Assembly: GCF_002002925.1 (NCBI RefSeq)
Contig: NZ_CP019511.1
Coordinates: 3,503,001-3,567,000 of the forward strand
From: Sphingomonas sp. LM7
Lineage (GTDB): Bacteria > Pseudomonadota > Alphaproteobacteria > Sphingomonadales > Sphingomonadaceae
DNA: 64,000 bases
Direction: 5' to 3'
Shown here: one piece after another, positions 8,849 through 17,961 of the stretch
How positions within the stretch are numbered: position 1 is the stretch's first letter
Layout: each line of letters starts with the position of its first letter
Notes under the pieces: generated by a model
Database searches by the model: none
What the model saw: the letters and a program-made list of their open reading frames with translations, nothing else
What the model was told of the DNA's origin: nothing
Position numbers and translations under genes: made by a program

Positions 8849-9824
8849 TGGCGCCCTGTTCCTCGGCGTAGACGGCGGCGGGACCAAGACCTGCTTCGTG
8901 CTGATGGACCGGCGCGGCGCGGAGGTCGCCCGGCATGTCGCCCCGTCGGGCTATTATCTCCAGATCGGGCTCGATGCGCTGGCGGCGCGGCTGGACGACG
9001 GCGTCGCTGCAGTGCTGGCGGCGGCGGGGGCGAACCGCGACGACGTCGCGCACGCCTTTTTCGGGCTGCCGTCGCATGGCGAGGATTCGCGGATCACTCC
9101 AGCGCTCGACGCGCTGCCGGGAGCGATCCTGGGGCATGACCGCTACCAGTGCGGCAACGACATGATCTGCGGCTGGGCCGGATCGCTGGGCGGCGCGGAC
9201 GGGATCAGCATCACCGCGGGCACCGGCTCGATCGGTTATGGCGAGCGCCGCGGCGTCGCGGCGCGCGCAGGGGGCTGGGGCGAGCTGTTCAGCGACGAGG
9301 GGTCGGCGCATTGGGTCGCGCGGCGGATGCTCAACCTGTTCACGCGGATGAGCGACGGGCGGATGCCGCGCGGGCCGCTGCATGGGTTGCTGCGCGCGCA
9401 TTTCGGGCTCGGCGACGATCTCGATCTGTGCGGGCATGTTTTGTCGGACGAGCGGGCGACGCGCGATCGCATCGCGGCGCTGTCTACGCTTGCCAGCGAA
9501 GCGGCGGCGCAGGGCGATGCAGCCGTGCTGGCGCTGTTCGCGCAGGCCGCGGACGAGCTGGTCGCGATCGCCGAGGCGATCCGGCTGCGGCTCGGCTTCG
9601 GTGCCGGAGAGACGGTGGCGATTTCCTATTCGGGCGGGGTATTCTCGTCGGGCGCATTCTTCCTCGCGATGTTCCGCGATGGCCTGGCGCGGGCCTGTCC
9701 CGACTATCGGCTGCAGACGCCGCTGCACGATCCCGGCCTCGGCGCGGCGATCTATGCCCGGCGGCTTGCCGATGCGCGGAACAATCAGGAAGCGGCGCGG
9801 ACCGTGGTTCAGGAGATTCGATGA
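8835..9824 (+). CDS. BadF/BadG/BcrA/BcrD-type ATPase: N-acetylhexosamine kinase (AgaK-like)
   Basis: A 329-residue actin-fold kinase. The phosphate-1 motif is LGVDGGGTKTCFVL at residues 9-22, the phosphate-2 region ITAGTGSIGYG near residue 130, followed by GGWGELFSDEGS. The family includes eukaryote-type N-acetylglucosamine kinase and bacterial amino-sugar kinases. With AgaS and AgaZ beside it, phosphorylation of GalNAc at O6 is the likely reaction; GlcNAc is the main alternative. It overlaps agaS by 14 bases and the GH36 start by four. Confidence 0.85.
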   Translation: MPSHDGALFLGVDGGGTKTCFVLMDRRGAEVARHVAPSGYYLQIGLDALAARLDDGVAAVLAAAGANRDDVAHAFFGLPSHGEDSRITPALDALPGAILGHDRYQCGNDMICGWAGSLGGADGISITAGTGSIGYGERRGVAARAGGWGELFSDEGSAHWVARRMLNLFTRMSDGRMPRGPLHGLLRAHFGLGDDLDLCGHVLSDERATRDRIAALSTLASEAAAQGDAAVLALFAQAADELVAIAEAIRLRLGFGAGETVAISYSGGVFSSGAFFLAMFRDGLARACPDYRLQTPLHDPGLGAAIYARRLADARNNQEAARTVVQEIR

Positions 9825-11926
9825 TGCAGCAGCCGGTTGGGGGCAGGGGACACAGCCGGCGCACGATGCTGCGATGGATGGCGGGCGCGGCGAGCCTTGC
9901 CCCGGCGCTGGCCTGGAGCCGGCCGTTGCTGGCGGCTTCGACGCCGCGGTCAACGCTGGAAGACAAGCAGATCCGCATCGAATTCGACGATGGCTGCAAC
10001 AGCCGGGTCACCCTGCTGGGCGGCACCGCGCCCAGGCCACTCAGTGCCTTTTCGCCGAGCGAGACGCTGCATCTGGCCGACGGCACCACGATCGCGCGGT
10101 TTATCTGCACCGACACGGCCACGACCGCGATCGCCGGCCCGCATGGCCGCGGCCGCGAACTGCGCCTGACTGGCATCGCGGCGGAGGGCGTCGAGAAAAT
10201 CGTCAGCGTCCGGCTGCACGATCGCCACCCGGGCTTTGCGCTCGTCAAGGTGCGCTACCGCAACACCGGCACCCAGCCGCTCAAGATCGGCGGCTGGTCG
10301 AGCAGCGCGCATATCGTCGCGGCGGATGCGGACGGCGCATGGACCTTTGCCGGCTCGTCGCATTCGGACCGGCGCGACTGGATCCAGCCGGTCAAGCCAG
10401 GCTTCGACCAGCGCAACTTCATGGGGATGAACGCCACCGATTATGGCGGCGGCACGCCCTGCGCCGACGTGTGGACCCGCACGGGGGGACTGGCGGTGGG
10501 GCATGTCGAGACCGTGCCGCTGCAGCTCGCGCTTCCGGTCACCGCGGTTCCGGGCGGGACACGCGTCGCCATCGAAGGCAGCGATGCCCGGGTGCTCGCG
10601 CCCGGCGACATGCTCGAGACGCCCGAGACCTTCCTTGCCGCGCATCGCGGCGACTGTTTCCAGCCGCTCAGCGCCTATGGCCGGGTGATGGCCGAGCGCG
10701 GGCTCGCGCCGGCGCCGGCCAACGACGAATGCTTCGAGACCAACTGGTGTGCCTGGGGCTATGAGCGCGGCTTCACGCCCGACCAGGTGGTCGGCACCCT
10801 GCCCAAGGTCCGCGAGCTCGGCTTCCGCTGGGCAGTGATCGATGATGGCTGGCAGACCTCCGAAGGCGACTGGTATCTCGATCCCGCCAAATTCCCCGGC
10901 GGCGACGCCGACATGAAGGCGATGGTTCAGCGCATCCGCGCCGCGGGGCTCAAGCCCAAGCTGTGGATCGCGCCGCTCGCAGTCGATCCGGGCACCGACC
11001 TGCTGCGCTACGATACCGACATGCTGCTGCTCGACGCCGACGGCCAGGCGCAGGACGTCACCTGGTGGAATTCCTTCTATCTCTGCCCCGCCTATCCCAA
11101 GACCGTCGAGAAATCGGTCGCGCTGGTGCGCAAGATCTTCGGCGAATGGGGCTTTGCCGGGCTCAAGATCGACGGCCATCACCTCAATGGCGTCGCGCCC
11201 TGCCACAACAAGGCGCACAACCATGCGCGGCCCGAGGAATCGATCGAGAAGCTGCAGGAGTATTGGAAGGCGCTGTTCGACGCGGCGACGGCGATCGATC
11301 CCGACGCGGTGATCGAGCTCTGCCCGTGCGGCACGTCCTATTCCTATCACAACATGATCGGGCAGAACCAGTCGGTCGCCTCCGATCCGCTGTCGTCGTG
11401 GCAGATCCGGCTCAAGGGCAAGGCGATCCGCGCGCTGGCCGGCGGCACCCGAACCGCTTATTCGGGCGACCATGTCGAGCTGAGCGACGGCGGCGTCGAC
11501 TTCGCCTCGACGGTGGCGATCGGCGCGATCCCGTTCAGCAAGTTTACCTGGCCGGTCGATCCCAAGCCCAAGGACAGCTTCCTGCTGACGCCCGAGCGCG
11601 AGACCGTCTGGCGCAAATGGCTCGATCTCTATCAGGCGCACATGCTGCCCAAGGGCACGTACCGCGGCGAGCTGTACGATATCGGCTTCGACCGGCCCGA
11701 GGCGCATGTCGTCGCCAAGGACGGCGCGCTCTATTACGGCTTCTTCGCGGCCGAACATGCCGGCGAAGTCGAGCTGCGCGGGCTGGGCAAGGGGCGCTAC
11801 CGCGTCCGCGACCTGTTCGCCGGGCGCGACCTGGGCGTGGTCAGCGCCGCCGCGCCGCGGCTGGCCGCGGGCTTCACGCAATTCCTGTTTCTCGAAGCCC
11901 GCCCGCTCAAGGGAAGAAGCGCATGA
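9821..11926 (+). CDS. GH36-type alpha-galactosidase / alpha-N-acetylgalactosaminidase, Tat-exported
   Basis: A 701-residue glycoside hydrolase of the melibiase type. The N-terminus carries a twin-arginine signal (RRTMLR at residues 13-18, then a hydrophobic run), so the folded enzyme is probably periplasmic. An N-terminal beta-sandwich of about 270 residues precedes the TIM barrel, marked by WCAWGYERGF and WAVIDDGWQTSEGDW. The nucleophile is expected at Asp451 in GLKIDGHHLNG and the acid/base at about Asp522 in SVASDPLSSW. The family hydrolyses terminal alpha-galactosides, and some members alpha-GalNAc; the adjacent amino-sugar genes favour alpha-GalNAc release. The start at 9821 overlaps the kinase stop (ATGA). 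Confidence 0.88.
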   Translation: MMQQPVGGRGHSRRTMLRWMAGAASLAPALAWSRPLLAASTPRSTLEDKQIRIEFDDGCNSRVTLLGGTAPRPLSAFSPSETLHLADGTTIARFICTDTATTAIAGPHGRGRELRLTGIAAEGVEKIVSVRLHDRHPGFALVKVRYRNTGTQPLKIGGWSSSAHIVAADADGAWTFAGSSHSDRRDWIQPVKPGFDQRNFMGMNATDYGGGTPCADVWTRTGGLAVGHVETVPLQLALPVTAVPGGTRVAIEGSDARVLAPGDMLETPETFLAAHRGDCFQPLSAYGRVMAERGLAPAPANDECFETNWCAWGYERGFTPDQVVGTLPKVRELGFRWAVIDDGWQTSEGDWYLDPAKFPGGDADMKAMVQRIRAAGLKPKLWIAPLAVDPGTDLLRYDTDMLLLDADGQAQDVTWWNSFYLCPAYPKTVEKSVALVRKIFGEWGFAGLKIDGHHLNGVAPCHNKAHNHARPEESIEKLQEYWKALFDAATAIDPDAVIELCPCGTSYSYHNMIGQNQSVASDPLSSWQIRLKGKAIRALAGGTRTAYSGDHVELSDGGVDFASTVAIGAIPFSKFTWPVDPKPKDSFLLTPERETVWRKWLDLYQAHMLPKGTYRGELYDIGFDRPEAHVVAKDGALYYGFFAAEHAGEVELRGLGKGRYRVRDLFAGRDLGVVSAAAPRLAAGFTQFLFLEARPLKGRSA

Positions 11927-12813
11927 CCACCGCGCCGGCGTCGACTCGCAAATGGCTGGGCTTCGCGCTGGCCACCACCGTCTTGTGGGGCATCTGGGGC
12001 GCGGCGACGGGGGTTTCGATCGAGCGTGGTTTCCCAGAGACGCTGATCTACGTCGTCTGGTCGCTGACGATGCTGCTGCCGATGCTCGTCGTGCTGGCGC
12101 GCAGCGGGTGGAAGCTCGATACCCGCGGCATGGCGCCGATCCTGGGCCTGGCGATCGGCCTGCTCGGCGCCGGCGGGCAGCTGCTGCTGTTCCACGCCGT
12201 CAAGACCGGGCCGGCCTGGCTTATCTTCCCGATCATCTCGCTGTCGCCGGTGGTGACCGTCGCGCTGTCGCTGACGGTCCTGCGCGAACGCACCAGCCTG
12301 ATCGGCTGGGCGGGCATCGTGCTGGCGCTGGTCGCGCTGCCTTTGTTCGATTTCTCGCCGCAGGGGCTGGCGGGCGGCGGGACCTGGTTCCTGCTCGCCT
12401 TGCTGGTGATGCTCGCCTGGGGACTGCAGGCGTTCGTGATGAAGTTCGCCAATGATCGCATGTCGGGCGAAAGCATCTTCGTCTACATGACGCTCACCGG
12501 GCTGTTGCTCGCGCCGGTGGCGTGGATGATGACCGACTGGTCGCAGCCGGTGAACTGGGGGTGGGACGGCCCCTGGCTGGCCGGTGCGATCCAGCTTCTC
12601 AACGCCGTCGGCGCCCTGACGCTGGTCTTCGCCTTTCGATACGGCAAGGCGATCGTCGTCGCGCCGCTCACCAATGCCGGCGCGCCGCTTGCGACCGCGC
12701 TGATTTCGCTGGTTGCGGCCGGGGTGGTTCCCGGCCCGCTCAAGACCGTCGCGCTGGTGATGGCGCTGGTCGCCGCGATGCTGCTGGCCTTCGCTACCGA
12801 AAAGGAAGCGTGA
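11923..12813 (+). CDS. EamA/DMT-superfamily transporter
   Basis: A 296-residue inner-membrane protein with about ten transmembrane helices in two EamA halves. Examples are FALATTVLWGIWGAATG, the helix pair near residues 75-110, and the C-terminal MALVAAMLLAFA. The family moves small metabolites; RhaT and GlcU-like relatives carry sugars. It is the last gene of the kbaZ operon (ATGA overlap with the GH36 gene) and is the only inner-membrane carrier in the locus, so it is the best candidate for importing the released sugar. Confidence 0.85.
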   Translation: MTTAPASTRKWLGFALATTVLWGIWGAATGVSIERGFPETLIYVVWSLTMLLPMLVVLARSGWKLDTRGMAPILGLAIGLLGAGGQLLLFHAVKTGPAWLIFPIISLSPVVTVALSLTVLRERTSLIGWAGIVLALVALPLFDFSPQGLAGGGTWFLLALLVMLAWGLQAFVMKFANDRMSGESIFVYMTLTGLLLAPVAWMMTDWSQPVNWGWDGPWLAGAIQLLNAVGALTLVFAFRYGKAIVVAPLTNAGAPLATALISLVAAGVVPGPLKTVALVMALVAAMLLAFATEKEA

Positions 12814-12843
12814 CGTACCCATTCGTGCGCGACGGGCGGCCCA

Positions 12844-12860
12844 TACATTTCGTTTTGTTT
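12844..12860 (+). promoter_or_regulatory. AgaR-like operator upstream of the TonB receptor
   Basis: TACATTTCGTTTTGTTT: a flank that fits the AgaR consensus (W-R-M-M) followed by TTTCGTTTTGTTT, matching TTTCRTTTYRTTT throughout. It sits just upstream of a candidate -35 element. Confidence 0.6.
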
Positions 12861-12861
12861 G

Positions 12862-12890
12862 TTTAGACCGAAAAAAACGATTTATATGAT
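12862..12890 (+). promoter_or_regulatory. Candidate sigma-70 promoter of the TonB receptor operon
   Basis: TTTAGA at 12862-12867 and TATGAT at 12885-12890, separated by 17 bases, in the only strongly AT-rich stretch of this region. The AgaR-like site abuts the -35 box, which would allow repression. Confidence 0.4.
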
Positions 12891-12988
12891 AATGCGTATA
12901 TTGCGGTATCCAACGAATCGTGCATAGTCAGCCGCAACGTAACGAAAGCTCAGGGAAACACTGAGACTGGCAAAGGGGGGCTTCGGCC

Positions 12989-15900
12989 ATGGGTATTGTT
13001 CGCTACCGTAGTGCGTTGATCACCGGCACGGCGCTTTGGCTGATGTGCAGCGCGGCGCCCGCGCTCGCGCAGGACGCCACCGATACCGACACCGAAACTG
13101 CAGCCCAGGAAACCGAGGCCGGCGATATCGTCGTCACCGGCCAGCGCCAGGCACTCGCCACCGCCGCCCGGCTCAAGCGCGATTCGGATACGGTGGTCGA
13201 TTCGATCACCGCGACCGATATCGGCGCCTTCCCCGACAAGTCCGTCGCCGAAGCGCTCCAGCGCGTCCCCGGCGTCACCGTCATCCGATCGGCCGCCAAG
13301 GACGACGTGATGCACTATTCCGCGGAACCCTCGGGCGTCGTCATCCGCGGTCTCCAGCAGGTCCGCTCCGAGTTCAACGGCCGCGACAGCTTTTCGGCGA
13401 CGTCGGGCTATGGCCTCAGCTGGAGCGACATCTCGCCCGAGCTGATGGCGGGCGTCGATACGTACAAGAACCAGACCGCCGAGATGATCGAGGGCGGCAT
13501 CGCCGGCACGGTCGATCTGCGGACGCGCAAGCCGTTCGACCAGCCGGGCCGCGTGATGACGCTCAGCGCGACGCAGAACTATGGCGACATCAGCCAGCGC
13601 GCGACGCCCGACATCTCCGGCCTGTTTTCCGACCGATGGTCCACCGGCATCGGCGAGTTCGGCCTGCTGGCCAACGCGGCCTATTCGCAGGTGGTGACTC
13701 GGTCGCAGGGCATCACCACTCCGCGCATCATGCCCTTCGCGCCCGGCACCTATGAAGACCGGATGGTCTACATCCCCTCGGGAATCGGCTTCTCCGAGAC
13801 CGATTATGACCGCAAGCGCTTCGGCATCGCAGTCGCCGGCCAGTGGAAGAGCAACGACGGCAGTCTGGTCGCTACCGCCCAGTATAACCGCTCGAGCTAC
13901 AAGACGACCTGGGTCGAGCATCAGCTGCTCAGCTATTGGACGTGGGTCGATCCGGCCAACACCAATCACTCGACCGTGTGGACCGACCCCACCCTGATCC
14001 AGCCGCCGCGCGCGGCGGGGCCGACGGCGCCGAACGGGACGCCCTTCACCTTCCGCGAGGACGGGCTGTTCCAGACCGGCACCATCACCAATTCGCGCGG
14101 TGGCTGGGGCTTTGGCGGCATCGCCGACTGGGCAACCGGGGAATATGTCCCGGGATCGACCGATTACCTCGGCGTGCTGCCCAACGGACTGCCCTTGTAT
14201 CAGCCGTGCCTGAACACCGACGTCACCACCGGCGGCCGGCCTTGCCGTGCCGGCTCGGCACTGGACATTGCCACTCGCTACTCGAACGAGGACCGCGTCA
14301 TCACCGACGCCGCGTTCAACCTGGTCTGGCAGGCCACCGACCGGCTGATGTTCAACTTCGACTATCAGCGGGTGAAGGCGACCAACTATAATTACGACAT
14401 CACCTTCAACATGCGGACTTGGGCGGACATCGGCCTGGATCTGCGCGGCGCGACTCCGCAGGTCTCGTTGCTGTCGCCGTCGGGCTACAACACCACCGGC
14501 GCGGACTGGCTGACCAATCCGAACAACTACACGCCTGCGTCGGCGATGGACCATATCACCGACAGCACCGGCCAGATGGACGCATTCCGTCTGGATGGCG
14601 GCTACAGCTTCGAATCGCCATGGCTTTCCGAGATCCGCTTCGGCGGCCGCTATGCCAACCGGCAGCAGGAGCATCAGTGGTCGGTCTACAACTGGCAGAG
14701 CATCACTTCCGACTGGCAGACCAACCCGGCGGGCTCGGTGTTCGCGAACAGCGGCCGCAACACCATCGGACGGGATGGCGACGGCAATCCGATCCTCTTC
14801 GAGGGCTATGGTTCGCCCTATTGGGAAGTTCGTCCCTACGGCCAGCAGATCTTCGGCGGCGGCGTGATCACCAACCCGAACCTGTTGTTCATCCGCTCGG
14901 ACATTCTCGCCAATCCGAACGAAACCTATAACCGCTTCAGCATCGGCGGGCAGACCAACGAGGGCGGCGTCGCCTCTTCGCAGTGGAACCCGATCTGCCA
15001 CCGTCCCGAAGAGATCGCGGGCAGCTGCTTCACGCCGGGTGAACTCCTGAACGTGCAGGAAAAGACCAAGTCGGGATATGTCATGGCCAAGTTCGGCGGC
15101 AATGACACGACGCTGGGCGGCATCAGCGTCACCGGCAATATCGGCGTCCGCTACGTCAATCTGAGCACGCGCAGCGAGGGTTCGCTGATCTACGCCGATG
15201 CGTTCACGCCCGCGGAGACGCTCTGCGTACCGCTGACCCCGGAACAGATCGGTCAGCTCGGGCCGGGGCAGTATGCGATTTCGCCGGGTTGCCTTGCGGC
15301 GGGCTCCACTCAGGACCAGGCATTCTCGACCGGCGGCAGTCTCGCCTCGACGGTGGAGAACAACAACGAGTACTGGCTGCCCAGCCTCAACCTGCGCCTC
15401 GGCCTTGGCGACGATCTGTTCGTGCGCTTCGCGGCATCGCGGGCGATCTCCAAGCCCGATATAGGCCTGCTGAAGAACTTCACCCAGATCCGCCGTGGCG
15501 GCCTGCCGCAGTCGGAGATCCGCGTCGGCAATCCGAACATCGTCCTCGATGCGGGCGGCAATCCGATCGCCTATCGCTATGCCTATACTGCGCAGACCGG
15601 CAATCCGCGCCTGCGCCCGATCCAGGCGGATCAGTTCGACATCTCGATCGAGAAATATGACGGTGACATCGGTTCGTTCAGTGTCGCCGGTTTCTACAAA
15701 CGATTCCGCGACTATATCCAGAACGGCACCTTCTCGGTCCCGGTGACCAACGGTGGCGTAACCCGGGACGTCATCGTCACCGGGCCGACGAGCGGCGATG
15801 GCGCATCGATCTATGGTTTCGAAGCCGCCTTCCAGCGCTACTTCGATTTCCTGCCCGGTCTGCTCAGCGGCTTCGGCGTCCAGGCGAACTACACCTATAT

Positions 15901-16360
15901 CAAGAACGACGGCGTCAAGAACGCACAGCTGGTGGTCGACACCACGGGCGGCAGCGCGGTTGCCCGCTCGGCGCTGTCCGGCATGATCCAGGTCGATCGA
16001 CTGGAAAATCTGTCGGATCACTCGTTCAATGCCATGCTGCTGTACGAGAAGGGCCCGATCGGCGCCCGCCTCGCCTATAACTGGCGTTCCGAATATGTGA
16101 ATTCGATCAACGATTGCTGCCTGGGGTTCCCGGTGTGGAACCAGGCGGAAGGGTTCCTCGACGCGTCGCTGCGCATCGCGGTGACGCCGAGCCTGGAGTT
16201 CAACTTCCAGGGCTCCAACCTGCTCCGGACCCGGATCAAGATGAAGTCGCAGGTCAGTGGGCCCACCGACGTCGATCCCGATCGCGAAGTGAAGTTCCTG
16301 CCCGGCGGCCAGTTCGAGTATGACCGCCGCTTCCAGTTCGGTGTCCGCGCCAAGTTCTGA
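12989..16360 (+). CDS. TonB-dependent receptor (large, glycan-type)
   Basis: An outer-membrane receptor of 1123 residues. A signal peptide ends at AAPALAQ (about residue 28), a TonB-box-like segment DIVVTGQRQAL follows, then the plug (IGAFPDKSVAEALQRVPGV), and a very long barrel ending in the canonical aromatic FGVRAKF. The length and the TGQRQALATA...DKSVAEALQRVPGV architecture match the sphingomonad/Caulobacter receptors for oligosaccharides rather than siderophore receptors. It is preceded by an AgaR-like site and a promoter and followed by a halogenase-like gene and two glycan-enzyme genes, so it probably imports the substrate oligosaccharide. Confidence 0.93.
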   Translation: MGIVRYRSALITGTALWLMCSAAPALAQDATDTDTETAAQETEAGDIVVTGQRQALATAARLKRDSDTVVDSITATDIGAFPDKSVAEALQRVPGVTVIRSAAKDDVMHYSAEPSGVVIRGLQQVRSEFNGRDSFSATSGYGLSWSDISPELMAGVDTYKNQTAEMIEGGIAGTVDLRTRKPFDQPGRVMTLSATQNYGDISQRATPDISGLFSDRWSTGIGEFGLLANAAYSQVVTRSQGITTPRIMPFAPGTYEDRMVYIPSGIGFSETDYDRKRFGIAVAGQWKSNDGSLVATAQYNRSSYKTTWVEHQLLSYWTWVDPANTNHSTVWTDPTLIQPPRAAGPTAPNGTPFTFREDGLFQTGTITNSRGGWGFGGIADWATGEYVPGSTDYLGVLPNGLPLYQPCLNTDVTTGGRPCRAGSALDIATRYSNEDRVITDAAFNLVWQATDRLMFNFDYQRVKATNYNYDITFNMRTWADIGLDLRGATPQVSLLSPSGYNTTGADWLTNPNNYTPASAMDHITDSTGQMDAFRLDGGYSFESPWLSEIRFGGRYANRQQEHQWSVYNWQSITSDWQTNPAGSVFANSGRNTIGRDGDGNPILFEGYGSPYWEVRPYGQQIFGGGVITNPNLLFIRSDILANPNETYNRFSIGGQTNEGGVASSQWNPICHRPEEIAGSCFTPGELLNVQEKTKSGYVMAKFGGNDTTLGGISVTGNIGVRYVNLSTRSEGSLIYADAFTPAETLCVPLTPEQIGQLGPGQYAISPGCLAAGSTQDQAFSTGGSLASTVENNNEYWLPSLNLRLGLGDDLFVRFAASRAISKPDIGLLKNFTQIRRGGLPQSEIRVGNPNIVLDAGGNPIAYRYAYTAQTGNPRLRPIQADQFDISIEKYDGDIGSFSVAGFYKRFRDYIQNGTFSVPVTNGGVTRDVIVTGPTSGDGASIYGFEAAFQRYFDFLPGLLSGFGVQANYTYIKNDGVKNAQLVVDTTGGSAVARSALSGMIQVDRLENLSDHSFNAMLLYEKGPIGARLAYNWRSEYVNSINDCCLGFPVWNQAEGFLDASLRIAVTPSLEFNFQGSNLLRTRIKMKSQVSGPTDVDPDREVKFLPGGQFEYDRRFQFGVRAKF

Positions 16361-16370
16361 CGCTTGGATA

Positions 16371-16406
16371 GCCGGGCGCCGATGTTGGAAGACATCGGCG
16401 CCCGGC
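16371..16406 (+). terminator. Perfect 15-bp hairpin between the receptor and the halogenase-like gene
   Basis: GCCGGGCGCCGATGT (16371-16385) is the exact reverse complement of 16392-16406, with a six-base loop TGGAAG. It starts ten bases after the receptor stop and is followed by a short CTTT. It probably acts as a partial terminator or a 3'-end stabiliser that lowers expression of the downstream enzymes relative to the receptor. Its presence argues for the halogenase start at 16427. Confidence 0.6.
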
Positions 16407-16426
16407 GCCTTTCGAGAGGAGGAGTC

Positions 16427-17923
16427 ATGCGGCGCATCGTGATCTTGGGCGGCGGCACGGCGGGATGGATGGCGGCCGCCTGCCTCGCCCGCACGCTGGG
16501 CACCGGCGAGCGTTCGATCACCGTGGTCGAATCGGAAGAGATCGGCACGGTCGGCGTCGGCGAGGCGACGATCCCGCTGATCGAGACCTTCCACCAGATC
16601 CTCGGCATCAGCGCGATCGACGTGCTGCGCAATTGCGAGGCGACTTTCAAGCTGGGCATCGAGTTCGTCGACTGGCGCAGGCGCGGCGATCGCTATCTGC
16701 ATCCCTTCGGCCCGGTGGGCACCGACCTGAACGGCGTCGGCTTCCTGCAGCACTGGCTGCGCCACCGCGCGCAGGGCGGCGACAGCGACTATCTCGACTA
16801 TAATCTCGAAAGCCGGGCGGCGATGGCCGGACGGTTCGGGATGACCCAGCTCCGCCAGCCCGGCGAGCATCAGCTTCACTTCGCCTATCATTTCGATGCC
16901 GCGCTCTATGCGGCGATGCTGCGGCGCTATTCCGAGCGGCTGGGCGTCGTGCGGGTCGAGGGCATGGTGCAGGACGTGCGGCGCGACGGCGAGAGCGGCG
17001 ACGTCACCGCACTCGCGCTGCGCGACGGGAGCGAGGTCGCCGGCGACTTCTTCCTCGATTGCTCGGGCTTTCGCGGGCTGCTGATCGAACAGACGCTGGG
17101 CGCGGGCTATGACGACTGGAGCGAATGGCTGCCGTGCAACCGCGCGGTGGCGGTGCAGAGCGGCCGGCTGGCGCAGCTCTCGCCCTTCACGCGCTCGACG
17201 GCGCTCGACGCCGGCTGGCAATGGCGCATCCCGCTCCAGCACCGCACCGGCAACGGCTATGTGTTTTGCGATGCCTTTGTGTCGGAGGACGAGGCGACCG
17301 CGACGCTGCTGTCGCGGCTCGATACGCCCGCGACGATCGAACCGCGGATGCTGCGCTTCGTCACCGGGCGGCGGCGCAAGACCTGGGACCATAATGTCGT
17401 GGCGCTCGGGCTTGCCGGCGGGTTCCTCGAGCCGCTGGAAAGCACGTCGATCTACATGGTCCAGTCGGCGCTCGCCAAGCTGATCGCGCTGTTCCCCCGC
17501 GGCGATCGCGTGAACCGGGTCGCGGCGGATCGATTCAATGCGATGATGGCGACGGAATGGGCGCGCGTGCGCGATTTTATCATCGCACACTATAAAATCA
17601 CCGAGCGCGACGACACCCCGTTCTGGAAGCACTGCCGGAACATGACGATCCCCGACACCCTCGCCGAACGGCTCGCCTTGTTCGAAGAAGAAGGCTTGTT
17701 CATCGAGCAGCCGCACGACCTGTTCAAGGAAGGCAGCTGGGCGTCGGTGCTGATCGGGCAGGGGATGACGCCCAGGCGCTTCCATCCGGTGGCCAATGCC
17801 GCGCCCCCCGAAGCGCTGGAAACCCAGCTCGCGCGGATGCGCAGTGCAGTGGCCGCGCGGCTGGCGACGCTGCCCGAGCACGGCGAATATATCGATCAAT
17901 GCATGGGCAAGGCCGCGGCATGA
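16427..17923 (+). CDS. Tryptophan-7-halogenase family flavoprotein
   Basis: A 498-residue FAD-dependent protein. The Rossmann motif GGGTAGWMAA is at residues 8-17, the halogenase block GVGEATIPLIETF near 45, the motif WQWRIP near 265 and the FLEPLESTSIYM block near 345. The lysine in ATFKLGIEFVDW is where the catalytic lysine of flavin-dependent halogenases is expected. Despite the name, members beside TonB receptors in sphingomonad and Caulobacter sugar loci are common and their reaction is not established; nothing here suggests halogenated antibiotic synthesis. The start is set by AGAGGAGG six bases upstream; the in-frame start at 16364 would include the hairpin. The stop overlaps a possible ATG of the GH27 gene. 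Confidence 0.88.
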   Translation: MRRIVILGGGTAGWMAAACLARTLGTGERSITVVESEEIGTVGVGEATIPLIETFHQILGISAIDVLRNCEATFKLGIEFVDWRRRGDRYLHPFGPVGTDLNGVGFLQHWLRHRAQGGDSDYLDYNLESRAAMAGRFGMTQLRQPGEHQLHFAYHFDAALYAAMLRRYSERLGVVRVEGMVQDVRRDGESGDVTALALRDGSEVAGDFFLDCSGFRGLLIEQTLGAGYDDWSEWLPCNRAVAVQSGRLAQLSPFTRSTALDAGWQWRIPLQHRTGNGYVFCDAFVSEDEATATLLSRLDTPATIEPRMLRFVTGRRRKTWDHNVVALGLAGGFLEPLESTSIYMVQSALAKLIALFPRGDRVNRVAADRFNAMMATEWARVRDFIIAHYKITERDDTPFWKHCRNMTIPDTLAERLALFEEEGLFIEQPHDLFKEGSWASVLIGQGMTPRRFHPVANAAPPEALETQLARMRSAVAARLATLPEHGEYIDQCMGKAAA

Positions 17924-17961
17924 CCCGGCGTACGAACTCCTATTCTCAAGCAGGCTATTCC

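Noticed and set aside
12950..17899. A 1649-codon minus-strand frame opposite the TonB receptor and halogenase-like gene
   Set aside because: Both plus-strand genes have unmistakable motifs; the antisense product is low-complexity Arg/Gly/Ala and spans two unrelated genes.
16427..17923. Halogenated secondary-metabolite gene cluster
   Set aside because: There are no NRPS, PKS, tryptophan-modifying or flavin reductase genes around it; neighbours are glycan genes.
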